DNA of 64,000 bases from Pararhodobacter sp. (GTDB taxonomy: Bacteria; Pseudomonadota; Alphaproteobacteria; Rhodobacterales; Rhodobacteraceae): contig NZ_JAUCBZ010000015.1 in the NCBI RefSeq assembly GCF_034676545.1, positions 3,808,509 to 3,872,508 of the forward strand, written 5' to 3'. The translations under genes and the position numbers were made by a program. Position 1 is the first letter of the stretch. Each line of letters opens with the position of its first letter. Of this stretch, positions 23,874-32,466 are shown piece by piece. The notes under the pieces were generated by a model. It was given only the letters and a program-made list of their open reading frames with translations, searched no databases and had not been told where the DNA came from.

Positions 23874-24704
23874 ATGCGTGGAGTACAGATCGGAATTCTC
23901 GGGATCGGGTTGGCCTTGGCCGGCTTCGGCGTCTATATGGCCCAGGATTATGTAAGCAAAACCCAGGCAGCGATGGCCGCAGCACAAGCAAACAACGTCG
24001 GCCGCCCGTCTCACGAGGTTGTTCAGGTCCTGGTTGCCGGTCGCCCCTTGCGTTACGGTGAGCCGATCCAGGTGACCGACGTCCGTACGATCGACTGGCC
24101 TGCGAATGCTGTTCCTCCGGGGGCATTTCTTGATACGGAATCCCTGATTCCGGACCCCACTCGCCCGCGGGTCGCGCTGCGCGCAATGGAGCCGATGGAG
24201 CCTTTGCTGGCCGTCAAGGTCAGTGAGCCGGGTCAACCCGCTGGCATCGCGGCGATGCTGACACCCGGCAGCCGTGCCTTCACGATTCGCGTGGACCAGA
24301 ACAGCGGCATCTCGGGCACGCTGCGCCCTTCGGATACGATTGATATTTATTGGACCGGTCGCAGTGAAAACGGCGAGGTGACGCGCCTGCTGTCAAGCAG
24401 TGTCCGAATCATCGCGCTGGATGAAAACGCCGACCAGGACCGCAGCTTCAACGGTGTGCCGCGCTCGATCACCATCGAGGCCGAGCCGGAAATGATCGCC
24501 TCGCTGGCGCAAGGACAATCCACCGGGCGGCTCTCGCTGTCCTTGGTTGGATTGGATGACGCGGCCGAAACGGGCTCCATTCAGGTTGATGCGCGCAGCC
24601 TGCTGGGAATCGAAGCCCGCGTCGAACAGGTGACCGAGCGTTGCACGGTACGCACGCGCCGCGGGTCCGAAGTGGTGATGATCGAGATTCCCTGCACCAA
24701 CTGA
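23874..24704 (+). CDS. cpaB: Flp pilus assembly protein CpaB/RcpC
   Basis: Periplasmic assembly factor of the Tad secretion system, 276 residues from ATG 23874 (AGGAG upstream). N-terminal membrane helix (VQIGILGIGLALAGFGVYMA), then an SAF domain (VLVAGRPLRYGEPIQVTDVRTIDWP) and the RcpC-type domain with GSRAFTIRVD, LRPSDTIDIYWTG and VRIIALDENADQ. First of the assembly genes after the two pilins. A hairpin follows its stop. Confidence 0.92.
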   Translation: MRGVQIGILGIGLALAGFGVYMAQDYVSKTQAAMAAAQANNVGRPSHEVVQVLVAGRPLRYGEPIQVTDVRTIDWPANAVPPGAFLDTESLIPDPTRPRVALRAMEPMEPLLAVKVSEPGQPAGIAAMLTPGSRAFTIRVDQNSGISGTLRPSDTIDIYWTGRSENGEVTRLLSSSVRIIALDENADQDRSFNGVPRSITIEAEPEMIASLAQGQSTGRLSLSLVGLDDAAETGSIQVDARSLLGIEARVEQVTERCTVRTRRGSEVVMIEIPCTN

Positions 24705-24718
24705 TGCGTTTTTCCTGC

Positions 24719-24750
24719 AACACCGCCGCCCCTATATGTGGGGCGGTGTT
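24719..24750 (+). terminator. hairpin between cpaB and cpaC
   Basis: AACACCGCC... faces ...GGGGCGGTGTT with a TATATGT loop, 15 bases after the cpaB stop. The following bases (TGTCGTT) are only mildly T-rich, so partial termination is more likely than a full stop. The remaining 160 bases up to cpaC hold no gene and contain an AT-rich segment that may be a promoter. Confidence 0.6.
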
Positions 24751-24908
24751 TGTCGTTCACCGCGAAACCTCGCAGCAAACCCACGAATCCACACGAAAAA
24801 CGCGCTGCAAACATTTGATTCTTGCAATAAAATGCGGTTTCAAGCATCTTGACCTGTAACCGACGCGTTAGACAGTCGGCATTTTTCGTGATCGAGAGGC
24901 AGGATCAC

Positions 24909-26315
24909 ATGGCAGTCAAGACTATCCTTGCGTCCGCAATGACGCTGGCGCTGATCGGGTTTGGACCAACGGTTCTGGCCCCGACGATGGCGCATTCTCA
25001 AACCCTTCGCATCATGCCGGGCAGCACCCGCGACACGCTGGCGGTGGCGATGAACCGCGCCGTTGTGGTGGAAACCGAGTTGCCGTTTGCAGAATTGTCG
25101 ATTGCCAATCCGGGCATCGCCGATATCTCGACGCTCTCGGATCGCTCGATTTATGTGCTGGGCAAGGCCCCGGGGCGGACCACGCTGACGATTCTGGGCA
25201 CCAATGGCGATCTGATCGCCAACGTCGAAGTTCAGGTGACACCGGATGTGGCGGAATTCCGCGAACGGTTGCGGCAGATCCTGCCCAGCGAAAACATCGA
25301 GGTGCGGACCGCCAATGACGGCATCGTCATGTCGGGCACCGTGTCGTCGATCGCGCGCCTGGACGCGGCGCTGCAACTGGCCGAACGCTATGCCCCGGGG
25401 CGCGTGTCGAACCTGATGGGCGTCGGTGGAACGCAGCAGGTCATGCTGCAAGTGCGATTCTCTGAAGTGCAACGCGGCGTGGCGCAAAACCTGGCCGCCA
25501 GCTTCGCGATGGGGGGCTCATCCGGCGTCGTCGGCACCGGTGGCTTCAACACGCCGGCGCTGGCCACGTCGGCGCTGGCGGGTTCGCCCACACCATCGGG
25601 CGCGAGTGCGGCGGGTGTGTTGTCAGGCGGATTCTCGATTGGCAGCGTGCAATTTCAGGTCATGCTGGAGGCGATGGAATCCAACGGCCTGTCGCGCACC
25701 CTGTCCGAACCCAACCTGACCGCCTTGTCCGGCCAAGAGGCGTATTTCCTGGCGGGCGGCGAATTCCCGGTTCCGGTTCTGGGCGAAAGCGGATCGGTCA
25801 GCATTGATTACCGCCCGTTCGGCGTGGAACTGACCTTCACGCCCCGCGTTCTGGACAGCGATGTCATCAACTTGCAACTTGACGCCTCGGTCAGCAGCAT
25901 CGACGCCTCGACGACCGTCACCACGGGCGGCGTTTCGGTGCCTGGTTTCCGCCGCCGTCAAACCTCGACCACGGTCGAGTTGCGCGACGGCGAGAGTTTT
26001 GCCATCGCCGGCCTGTTGCAAGACGACTTTCAGGGCAGCGTCGCGCAGGTGCCGTGGCTGGGCGACATCCCGATCCTGGGGGCCTTGTTCCGCAGCACCG
26101 AATATCAGCGCGACCAAAGCGAATTGGTGATTTTTGTCACCGCGCATCTGGTCTCGCCAACACGCGGTGAGGCGTTGCTGTTGCCCACCGACCGCATCCG
26201 GCTGCCAAACGAGGCGCAATTGTTCCTCAATGGACAGTTGACCGGTGGAACCAGCGGCGCAGCCGAAGTCTCGCGGCAGGATTTCCGCGGCGGCTACGGC
26301 TATGTGATGGATTAA
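24909..26315 (+). CDS. cpaC: Tad system outer-membrane secretin CpaC/RcpA
   Basis: Forms the outer-membrane channel of the Flp pilus. The product has 468 residues from ATG 24909. Signal peptide (about 1-32), N-terminal pilus/BON-like domains (NRAVVVETELPFAELSIANPGIADI, LPSENIEVRTANDGIVMSG), then the secretin domain (LMVGVG...QVMLQVRFSEVQR in part, EFPVPVLGESGSVSIDYRPFGVELTFTPRV, ELVIFVTAHLVSP). A Gly/Ser/Ala-rich loop lies around 200-240. Normal length; the OmpA lipoprotein gene follows at 15 bases. Confidence 0.94.
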   Translation: MAVKTILASAMTLALIGFGPTVLAPTMAHSQTLRIMPGSTRDTLAVAMNRAVVVETELPFAELSIANPGIADISTLSDRSIYVLGKAPGRTTLTILGTNGDLIANVEVQVTPDVAEFRERLRQILPSENIEVRTANDGIVMSGTVSSIARLDAALQLAERYAPGRVSNLMGVGGTQQVMLQVRFSEVQRGVAQNLAASFAMGGSSGVVGTGGFNTPALATSALAGSPTPSGASAAGVLSGGFSIGSVQFQVMLEAMESNGLSRTLSEPNLTALSGQEAYFLAGGEFPVPVLGESGSVSIDYRPFGVELTFTPRVLDSDVINLQLDASVSSIDASTTVTTGGVSVPGFRRRQTSTTVELRDGESFAIAGLLQDDFQGSVAQVPWLGDIPILGALFRSTEYQRDQSELVIFVTAHLVSPTRGEALLLPTDRIRLPNEAQLFLNGQLTGGTSGAAEVSRQDFRGGYGYVMD

Positions 26316-26330
26316 GGTAGGAGAGCACCG

Positions 26331-26948
26331 ATGCAGATTTCCCGCCGCGCACTGATGCTCGGCCTGGCCGCAGCACCCCTGACTGGTTGCGCAGAAGCCT
26401 ATTTGGGCCCCGAAGTGGGTATCCATATCGACGAAGGCAACTTCGGCAACCCCAGCGCGCATAACCTGCTGGTTCAAACCGGACAGTTGCCCTTCGCCAT
26501 TGACCTGGCGCAGCGATTTGCCGCCGAGGTTCCGACAACGATCACCTTCGCGTTTGATTCGGCGCGGCTGGATGGCACCGCGATCGCGGTCCTGCGGCGC
26601 CAGGCCCATTGGATCAACCAGTTCCCCGAAGTGACGTTCCGCGTCTTTGGCCATACCGATCTGGTGGGCTCGGCCGCGTATAACCAACGGCTGGGCATGC
26701 GCCGCGCTCGGGCCGTTGTGGCCTATCTGATTCGGCGTGGCGTAAGCCGCTCACGGTTGGAAGCGGTTGTTTCCCATGGACAAACGCAGCCCCTGATCCA
26801 GACCACTGATCGCGAGCGGCAAAACCGCCGTACCGTGACCGAAGTGTCCGGCTTCCTGCAAAGCCACCCGATGATCCTGAACGGTCAATACGCCGCCGTG
26901 GTTCATCGCGAATATATTGCCAGCGCGACGCGGAATCCGAACGGCTGA
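26331..26948 (+). CDS. OmpA-family lipoprotein in the cpaD position of the tad locus
   Basis: Lipoprotein of 205 residues: lipobox LTGC with Cys20, preceded by a Tat-like SRRALMLG. The C-terminal OmpA peptidoglycan-binding domain has ITFAFDSARLDGTAIAVLRRQ, FRVFGHTDLVGSAAYNQRLGMRRARAVVAYL and RQNRRTV. GGAGAG precedes the ATG. It sits between the secretin and cpaE, where many tad loci carry cpaD, so it may anchor the channel to the wall. That role is inferred from place. Confidence 0.88.
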   Translation: MQISRRALMLGLAAAPLTGCAEAYLGPEVGIHIDEGNFGNPSAHNLLVQTGQLPFAIDLAQRFAAEVPTTITFAFDSARLDGTAIAVLRRQAHWINQFPEVTFRVFGHTDLVGSAAYNQRLGMRRARAVVAYLIRRGVSRSRLEAVVSHGQTQPLIQTTDRERQNRRTVTEVSGFLQSHPMILNGQYAAVVHREYIASATRNPNG

Positions 26949-26986
26949 CCCGCCGCCTTACCTTCGCCGCTTTTGCAGTGTCAAAC

Positions 26987-27026
26987 CGCCCCGTTGTCTG
27001 AAAAGACGGCGGGGCTTCTCAATTTT
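26987..27026 (+). terminator. intrinsic terminator after the OmpA lipoprotein gene
   Basis: CGCCCCGTTGTCT and AGACGGCGGGGC pair with two G-T wobbles around a GAAA loop, followed by TTCTCAATTTTAT. It splits the tad locus into cpaB-cpaC-ompA and cpaE onward; the 155 bases up to cpaE are AT-rich and probably contain a promoter. Confidence 0.8.
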
Positions 27027-27181
27027 ATACACTCTTGGCCCGACAATTAAGGTTTTTTAGCCCAATTATCGCCAAGATTACCCCTGATGTTGGTCTCGTA
27101 TCCCCCCGCCGGATTCGCGTGCGGTGTGTGACGTCAACAAGTGCCATTGGCCTGCAGAATGCAGTCCCGGAGGATGAGAAA

Positions 27182-28423
27182 ATGTCGAGCTCTAACGCAA
27201 ACAGCAAACTGGCCGCCCCAATCCGGGCCTGCACGGTGACGCGCGATGTGCAAAACTTTGATCTGCTGATCGAGGACATGGAGCTTGAGCTCGGCGAAGG
27301 CTGGGGTGATCTGACATTCCACAGTGCGCTGAAATATCTCGACCAGCCCGACGCCAGAACGCTGGAGTTCATCGCCATCGCGATTGACGATGAGGACGAC
27401 TCGAACATGGCGATGATCGAAGCCGTGATCCAGCGCGCCAATTCGCTGAAGGTCAGCGTGTTGTTGATTGCCGAGGAACTGAGCCCGATCATCCTGCACC
27501 GGCTGCTGCGCCTGGGGGCCAGCGATTTCGTGCCCTATCCGTTGCCCGAAGGCGCGCTGCACGATGCGATCCTGCGCCTGCGCCAATCGACAATCGAACC
27601 CATGCCCGGGGCGACCCAGCATCAACGCAACACCACCGCCACCCAGTCTCAGGGCGCGGTCTATGCCATTCATCCGCTGGCGGGCGGGTCCGGGGCAACG
27701 ACCTTCGCGGTCAATCTGGCCTGGGAAATCGCCAATTCCGGCAAAAAGGCGCCAACCGTCTGCCTGCTTGATTTCGACCTGCAAACCGGGTCGGTTTCGA
27801 CCTATCTGGACCTCGCGCGGACGGAAAAAGTCTATGAATTGTTGTCAAACACCGCCGTGCTGGAACGCGATTTCTTTTTGAACACCCTGCAAACGTTCAA
27901 CGAAAAGCTGCGGGTCCTGACCTCTGCCGCCGATATGCTGCCGCTGGACCTGATCACGCCCGACGATATTGAACGCGTGATCCAGATGGCGCGCGCCGAG
28001 TTTGACATCGTGATCATCGACATGCCCGGCACCGTCGTGCAATGGACCGAAACCGTTCTGAACGAGGCCGATGTCTATTATGCCATGATGGAAATGGACA
28101 TGCGGTCCGCGCAGAACGCGCTGCGCCTGATCCGCGCCCTGAAGGCCGAGGATCTGCCGCTGGAGAAGATCCAGTATGTGCTGAACCGATCCCCGAAATT
28201 CACCGATCTGTCCGGCAAGGCGCGGGCGAAACGCATGGCCGAGAGCCTCGATATCGAATTTGCGCTGATGCTGCCCGATGGCACGTCACAGGTGACTCAC
28301 GCCAATGATCACGGTCTGCCGCTTGCGGAGATTGCGCCGAAGAACCCGTTGCTGAAAGAAATTCGCAAACTGGCCCATTCCTTCGCCACTTCGGTGCGCG
28401 ACGACAACCGTGCTGCGGCTTAA
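27182..28423 (+). CDS. cpaE: Flp pilus assembly ATPase-like protein CpaE/TadZ
   Basis: MinD/ParA-like localisation factor of the Tad system, 413 residues from ATG 27182 (GGAGGATG upstream). Receiver-like N-terminal domain (about 15-140), then a P-loop-type domain. The Walker A position reads LAGGSGATT (166-174), with no lysine: compare KGGVGKT in active members. Later motifs VCLLDFDLQTGSVSTYLDL and FDIVIIDMPG are kept. ATP hydrolysis may be lost. Frame extends upstream without a ribosome site. cpaF follows at 11 bases. Confidence 0.92.
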   Translation: MSSSNANSKLAAPIRACTVTRDVQNFDLLIEDMELELGEGWGDLTFHSALKYLDQPDARTLEFIAIAIDDEDDSNMAMIEAVIQRANSLKVSVLLIAEELSPIILHRLLRLGASDFVPYPLPEGALHDAILRLRQSTIEPMPGATQHQRNTTATQSQGAVYAIHPLAGGSGATTFAVNLAWEIANSGKKAPTVCLLDFDLQTGSVSTYLDLARTEKVYELLSNTAVLERDFFLNTLQTFNEKLRVLTSAADMLPLDLITPDDIERVIQMARAEFDIVIIDMPGTVVQWTETVLNEADVYYAMMEMDMRSAQNALRLIRALKAEDLPLEKIQYVLNRSPKFTDLSGKARAKRMAESLDIEFALMLPDGTSQVTHANDHGLPLAEIAPKNPLLKEIRKLAHSFATSVRDDNRAAA

Positions 28424-28434
28424 GGAGAGACCCC

Positions 28435-29937
28435 ATGTTTTCGCGATACAAGAGAGACGCACCGACCGCGCAGAAACCGCGCGAATCGCGGGCGGTTCCA
28501 ACGCTCGACACACCTCCGGGCACACAAGCGCCCAAGGCCCACACCCATGCCGTGGCGCCGACTCATCACCAGCCCGCCGCCAAGCCCAAGCCAAGCTTCA
28601 AGGCAATGCCCAAAACGGCGGCCATTACCACGGACACCCCGGCAAACGACAAGGACCGTCGCCGCAAACAGCGCATCCTTGAGCTGAAATCCGAACTGCA
28701 CACCAGACTTCTGGACAACTTGAACCTGGCCGCGCTTGATAACGCCTCCGAGGCGGAATTGCGGGCCGAAATCGCCTCGATCGCCGCCGAAGCGTTGAGC
28801 GACATCAGTTTCGCACTGACCAGCGAAGAACGGATGGTGTTGAACCAGGATCTGTATCACGAAGTCCGCGGGCTTGGCCCGCTGGAGCCGCTGCTGAAAG
28901 ACGATACCGTCAACGATATTCTGGTGAACGGCCCGAATCGCGTGTTTATCGAACGCAATGGCAAGCTGCTCCTGACAGACGTGACCTTCAAGGATGAACG
29001 CCACCTGCTGCGGATCATCGACAAGATCGTCTCGGCGGTTGGTCGCCGGGTTGATGAATCGAACCCCTATGTTGACGCCCGTCTGGCCGATGGCTCGCGC
29101 TTCAACGCGATGGTGCCGCCGGTGGCCGTTGATGGATCGCTGGTCTCCATCCGGAAATTCAAGAAGGAAAAGCTGAGTATCAATGATCTGGTGGCGTTCG
29201 GCGCCTTCTCGGAAGAGATGGCGATGTATATCGAGGCCGCGGTCGCAACACGCCTGAACATCATCGTCTCGGGCGGTACCGGTTCGGGCAAGACCACAAC
29301 GCTGAACGCGCTGTCGTCTTTCATCGCCCATGACGAACGCATCCTGACCATCGAGGACACCGCCGAATTGCAGTTGCAACAGACGCATGTCGGCCGGATG
29401 GAAAGCCGCCCGGCCAACGTTGAGGGCAAGGGCGCGGTCACCCAGCGCGACTGTCTGCGCAACGCACTGCGGATGCGCCCCGACCGGATCATCGTCGGCG
29501 AGACGCGCGGCGAGGAGGTCATCGACATGTTGCAGGCCATGAACACGGGCCACGACGGCTCCATGACCACGATCCACGCCAACTCGTCGCGCGATGCCGT
29601 GTCGCGGTTGGAAAACATGGTCGCGATGGCCGGGATCGAGATGCCGCTGAAAGCCGTGCGCAGTCAGGTGGCCAGCGCCGTGAACCTGATTGTTCAGGTC
29701 AGCCGCCTGCAAGACGGCTCGCGCCGGATGGTGTCGATCACCGAAGTGACCGGCATGGAGGGCGAGATCATCACCATGCAAGAAGTCTTCCGCTTTGAGC
29801 GCACCGGGATGGAGCCAGACGGCAAAATCCTGGGCCATTACACCGGGGCCGGGATTCGCTCGCATTATTCCGACCGATTCCGCCGCTGGGGCTATGACCT
29901 GCCGAACAGCATCTACGACGTCAATGAGAGGGCGTAA
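28435..29937 (+). CDS. cpaF: Tad pilus assembly ATPase CpaF/TadA
   Basis: Secretion ATPase of the VirB11/GspE superfamily driving Flp pilus assembly, 500 residues. Disordered Pro/Lys/His-rich N-terminus (1-75), then the CpaF core: GLGPLEPLLKDDTVNDILVNG, Walker A GGTGSGKT (280-287), Asp box LTIEDTAELQL, RNALRMRPDRIIVGETRG (Walker B) and MTTIHANSSRDA (His box). AAGGAGAG precedes the ATG. Forms one unit with cpaE, tadB and tadC. Confidence 0.96.
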   Translation: MFSRYKRDAPTAQKPRESRAVPTLDTPPGTQAPKAHTHAVAPTHHQPAAKPKPSFKAMPKTAAITTDTPANDKDRRRKQRILELKSELHTRLLDNLNLAALDNASEAELRAEIASIAAEALSDISFALTSEERMVLNQDLYHEVRGLGPLEPLLKDDTVNDILVNGPNRVFIERNGKLLLTDVTFKDERHLLRIIDKIVSAVGRRVDESNPYVDARLADGSRFNAMVPPVAVDGSLVSIRKFKKEKLSINDLVAFGAFSEEMAMYIEAAVATRLNIIVSGGTGSGKTTTLNALSSFIAHDERILTIEDTAELQLQQTHVGRMESRPANVEGKGAVTQRDCLRNALRMRPDRIIVGETRGEEVIDMLQAMNTGHDGSMTTIHANSSRDAVSRLENMVAMAGIEMPLKAVRSQVASAVNLIVQVSRLQDGSRRMVSITEVTGMEGEIITMQEVFRFERTGMEPDGKILGHYTGAGIRSHYSDRFRRWGYDLPNSIYDVNERA

Positions 29938-29940
29938 ATC

Positions 29941-30909
29941 ATGTCCATTTCTCCTGTATTGCTCATGTATGCCTTGATTTTCGGCGGCATTCTGCTGCTC
30001 GTCGAGGCGATCTATTTATTGACCTTCGGGCGCTCGGTCCGGCTGGGAAGCCGCCTGAACCGGCGCATGGAAATGCTCGAGTCCGGCGGCAAACGTTCGG
30101 ATGTCATCGAGCGGTTGCGCAAGGAAACCAACCAGCACAGCGGCGGCGCGGCGATCCCGTTCTATTCGCTGCTCGCGGAAAAGGCCGAAAAGGGCAAAAT
30201 CGCCTTCTCGCCGGTCATGCTGATGTTGATGATGATCATTCTGGGATGCGTGGGCTTCCTGGCGATGACCCTGTTTACCGGCGCGCCGACCCTGTTGAAA
30301 GTCGGCGTGAGCGCGGCAATGGGCATTGGTGGCATCTGGGTCTGGGTCTCGGGCAAAGCCAAAAAGCGCCGGGATATGATCGAAGAGCAACTGCCGGACG
30401 CGATTGACCTTTTGGTGCGCGGTTTGCGTGTGGGCCATCCGTTCACCCATGCCCTGGCCAGCGCCGCCAAGGAAATTCCGGACCCATTGGGCACTGAATT
30501 GGGCCTGATCGCCGATGAGGCCGCCTATGGGCGCGACGTCGGTGAGGCGTTGATGGCCTTCGCCGAACGGATGGACATGCAGGACATTCGCTTTCTGGCC
30601 GTCTCGGTGACAATTCAGGCGCAGTCTGGCGGCAACCTGGCCGAGATTCTGGACGGTCTGTCCAAGGTGGTTCGCGCCCGTTTCAAGCTGTTCCGCCGGG
30701 TGCGTGCGATCACCGCCGAGGCGAAATGGTCCGGCATGTTCCTGTCGGCGTTTCCCATCGTGGCCATGCTGACGATCAGCATGATCAAGCCGGATTATTA
30801 CGACGAAGTGAAAGAAACCGCGCTGTTTATCCCGGTGGCCCTGGTGGTCGTCGCGTTCCTCATCGTGAACGTGATCTACATGCGCAAAATGGTGAATATT
30901 CAGGTTTAG
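29941..30909 (+). CDS. tadB: Tad inner-membrane platform protein TadB
   Basis: Type II secretion F-like membrane protein, 322 residues, three bases after cpaF. N-terminal helix (LMYALIFGGILLLVEAIYLL), paired central helices (FSPVMLMLMMIILGCVGFLAM...), the T2SF domain with LPDAIDLLVRGLRVGHPFTHAL and DIRFLAVSVTIQAQSGGNLAEIL, and two C-terminal helices. Forms the assembly platform with TadC. Confidence 0.94.
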   Translation: MSISPVLLMYALIFGGILLLVEAIYLLTFGRSVRLGSRLNRRMEMLESGGKRSDVIERLRKETNQHSGGAAIPFYSLLAEKAEKGKIAFSPVMLMLMMIILGCVGFLAMTLFTGAPTLLKVGVSAAMGIGGIWVWVSGKAKKRRDMIEEQLPDAIDLLVRGLRVGHPFTHALASAAKEIPDPLGTELGLIADEAAYGRDVGEALMAFAERMDMQDIRFLAVSVTIQAQSGGNLAEILDGLSKVVRARFKLFRRVRAITAEAKWSGMFLSAFPIVAMLTISMIKPDYYDEVKETALFIPVALVVVAFLIVNVIYMRKMVNIQV

Positions 30910-30919
30910 GATCAGGACA

Positions 30920-31894
30920 ATGTTTGACTCTGTCATCACGCTACTGTCGTCACCCCCTGTGCTGATCGCAATCTTTCTGGCGATCGGGGTCACCTTGGTC
31001 CTGTTCACCTTGCTGGGGCGCAAAGACACCATCGACCCGCTGCAAAAGCTGCGGGAACAGTCTCGCGACATCAACAAACCGGGGATCGAGCTGGGTCGTC
31101 GCACCGATAGCACGGCCCTGACCAAACGGCTGGACAAGTTCAAGTCGTTTCTGGAACCCGCCACCGGCGACGAAATGGACGAGGCGCGCTTGCAGATGAT
31201 CCAGGCCGGGTATCATGGCCGCTCGGCAGTGCGCGACTACCACGCCATCAAATTCATCATGGGTGTCAGCGGCTTGCTGCTGGGGTTGGGCTATATGTTT
31301 GCCTTCCCTGCCAATGAGGGCGCGTCGATCGTGGCAACGATAATCCCGGTCATGGTGCCGACATTGGTTGGCTACTATTTGCCGATCTATTGGGTCTCCA
31401 AACGCCGCGCCGAACGGCAGAAACAGATCACCGGCGGCTTTCCCGATTCGCTGGATATGCTGTTGATCTGCACCGAAGCCGGGCAGTCGATGGACCAGTC
31501 GATCAACCGCGTCGCCAAGGAATTGAAAGCCGGCTACCCGGCCTTGGCCGAAGAATTCGAAACCGTATCGCATCAGGTCAAAGCCGGCAGCGACCGGTTG
31601 AAAGTGCTCAAGGACATGGGCGAACGCTGCGGCAACCCGGATATCCGCTCGTTTGTCACGGTGCTGATCCAATCCGCGACTTATGGCACCTCGGTCGCCG
31701 ACGCATTGCGGGTCTATGCCGCAGAAATGCGTGACAAACGCGTGATGCTGGCCGAAGAAAAGGCGAACGTCTTGCCGACCAAGCTGACTCTGGGCACAAT
31801 GATGTTTACCGTACCCCCCTTGCTGATCATCCTGATCGGCCCCTCGGTACACGGAGTGATCACCATGCTTGCGACGGCTGACTTCAGTCTATGA
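30920..31894 (+). CDS. tadC: Tad inner-membrane platform protein TadC
   Basis: Second T2SF-family platform protein, 324 residues; AGGATCAGGAC precedes the ATG. N-terminal helix, central pair (FIMGVSGLLLGLGYMFAF), T2SF domain FPDSLDMLLICTEAGQSMDQSINRVAKEL and FVTVLIQSATYGTSVADALRVYAAEMR, and a C-terminal helix. ATGA overlap couples it to tadD. Confidence 0.94.
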   Translation: MFDSVITLLSSPPVLIAIFLAIGVTLVLFTLLGRKDTIDPLQKLREQSRDINKPGIELGRRTDSTALTKRLDKFKSFLEPATGDEMDEARLQMIQAGYHGRSAVRDYHAIKFIMGVSGLLLGLGYMFAFPANEGASIVATIIPVMVPTLVGYYLPIYWVSKRRAERQKQITGGFPDSLDMLLICTEAGQSMDQSINRVAKELKAGYPALAEEFETVSHQVKAGSDRLKVLKDMGERCGNPDIRSFVTVLIQSATYGTSVADALRVYAAEMRDKRVMLAEEKANVLPTKLTLGTMMFTVPPLLIILIGPSVHGVITMLATADFSL

Positions 31895-32442
31895 TCAAGA
31901 TCGTCTGCGTCGCCGCGCTACTGGCGCTGGCGGCGTGCCAACCGACGAGCTCGAACTTCACCCCCGACGGCCTTGCAGGTCGTGCGGTCGATCCCGGCGA
32001 TGATGTCGACGGGTTGCTGGTGGGCCACCGCCTGATGGCAGCCGGGGAGTTTGAGCTGGCGCTGCGGGCCTATTACCGTTCAATGGCACAACAAGGCCCC
32101 TCGGTCGATGCCTTGTCGGCGATTGGCTCGGCCAACCTACGGTTGGGGCGCTTGGGGCAGGCCGAACAAATGTTAAGCCGAGCACTAGATCTAGATGCAG
32201 AATTTGTCCCTGCCCTCAACAACTTGGGGGTCGTCAAGGTCGAGCACGGCGATTGGGGACAGGCCGCGCATCTGTTCCGAAACGCCTTTGCACTCGATAG
32301 TGGCAGATCGGAAGAAATCCGGCAAAATTTGCGCCTGGCACTCGCAAACTTGCATGATTCAGGCTATACTGAAGAAAATAATAATAATTTCGCTCTAGTG
32401 CGGCGCGGAAACGGTCGTTTCCTTCTCCTCGCCACACCTTGA
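31891..32442 (+). CDS. tadD: TPR lipoprotein TadD
   Basis: Outer-membrane-associated lipoprotein of 183 residues, expected to help secretin assembly. Lipobox LAAC with Cys16. TPR repeats follow: GEFELALRAYYRSMAQQ, SANLRLGRLGQAEQMLSRALDLD, ALNNLGVVKVEHGDWGQAAHLFRNAF. The end is rich in Asn and less GC-rich. Starts within the tadC stop (ATGA). Confidence 0.88.
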   Translation: MIKIVCVAALLALAACQPTSSNFTPDGLAGRAVDPGDDVDGLLVGHRLMAAGEFELALRAYYRSMAQQGPSVDALSAIGSANLRLGRLGQAEQMLSRALDLDAEFVPALNNLGVVKVEHGDWGQAAHLFRNAFALDSGRSEEIRQNLRLALANLHDSGYTEENNNNFALVRRGNGRFLLLATP

Positions 32443-32466
32443 GCGTCGAGCAGTGAAGGACAGTAT

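Noticed and set aside
24805..24833. Promoter with TAAAAT before cpaC
   Set aside because: The -10 is fair but the -35 at the right distance (CTGCAA) is poor; not enough to call.
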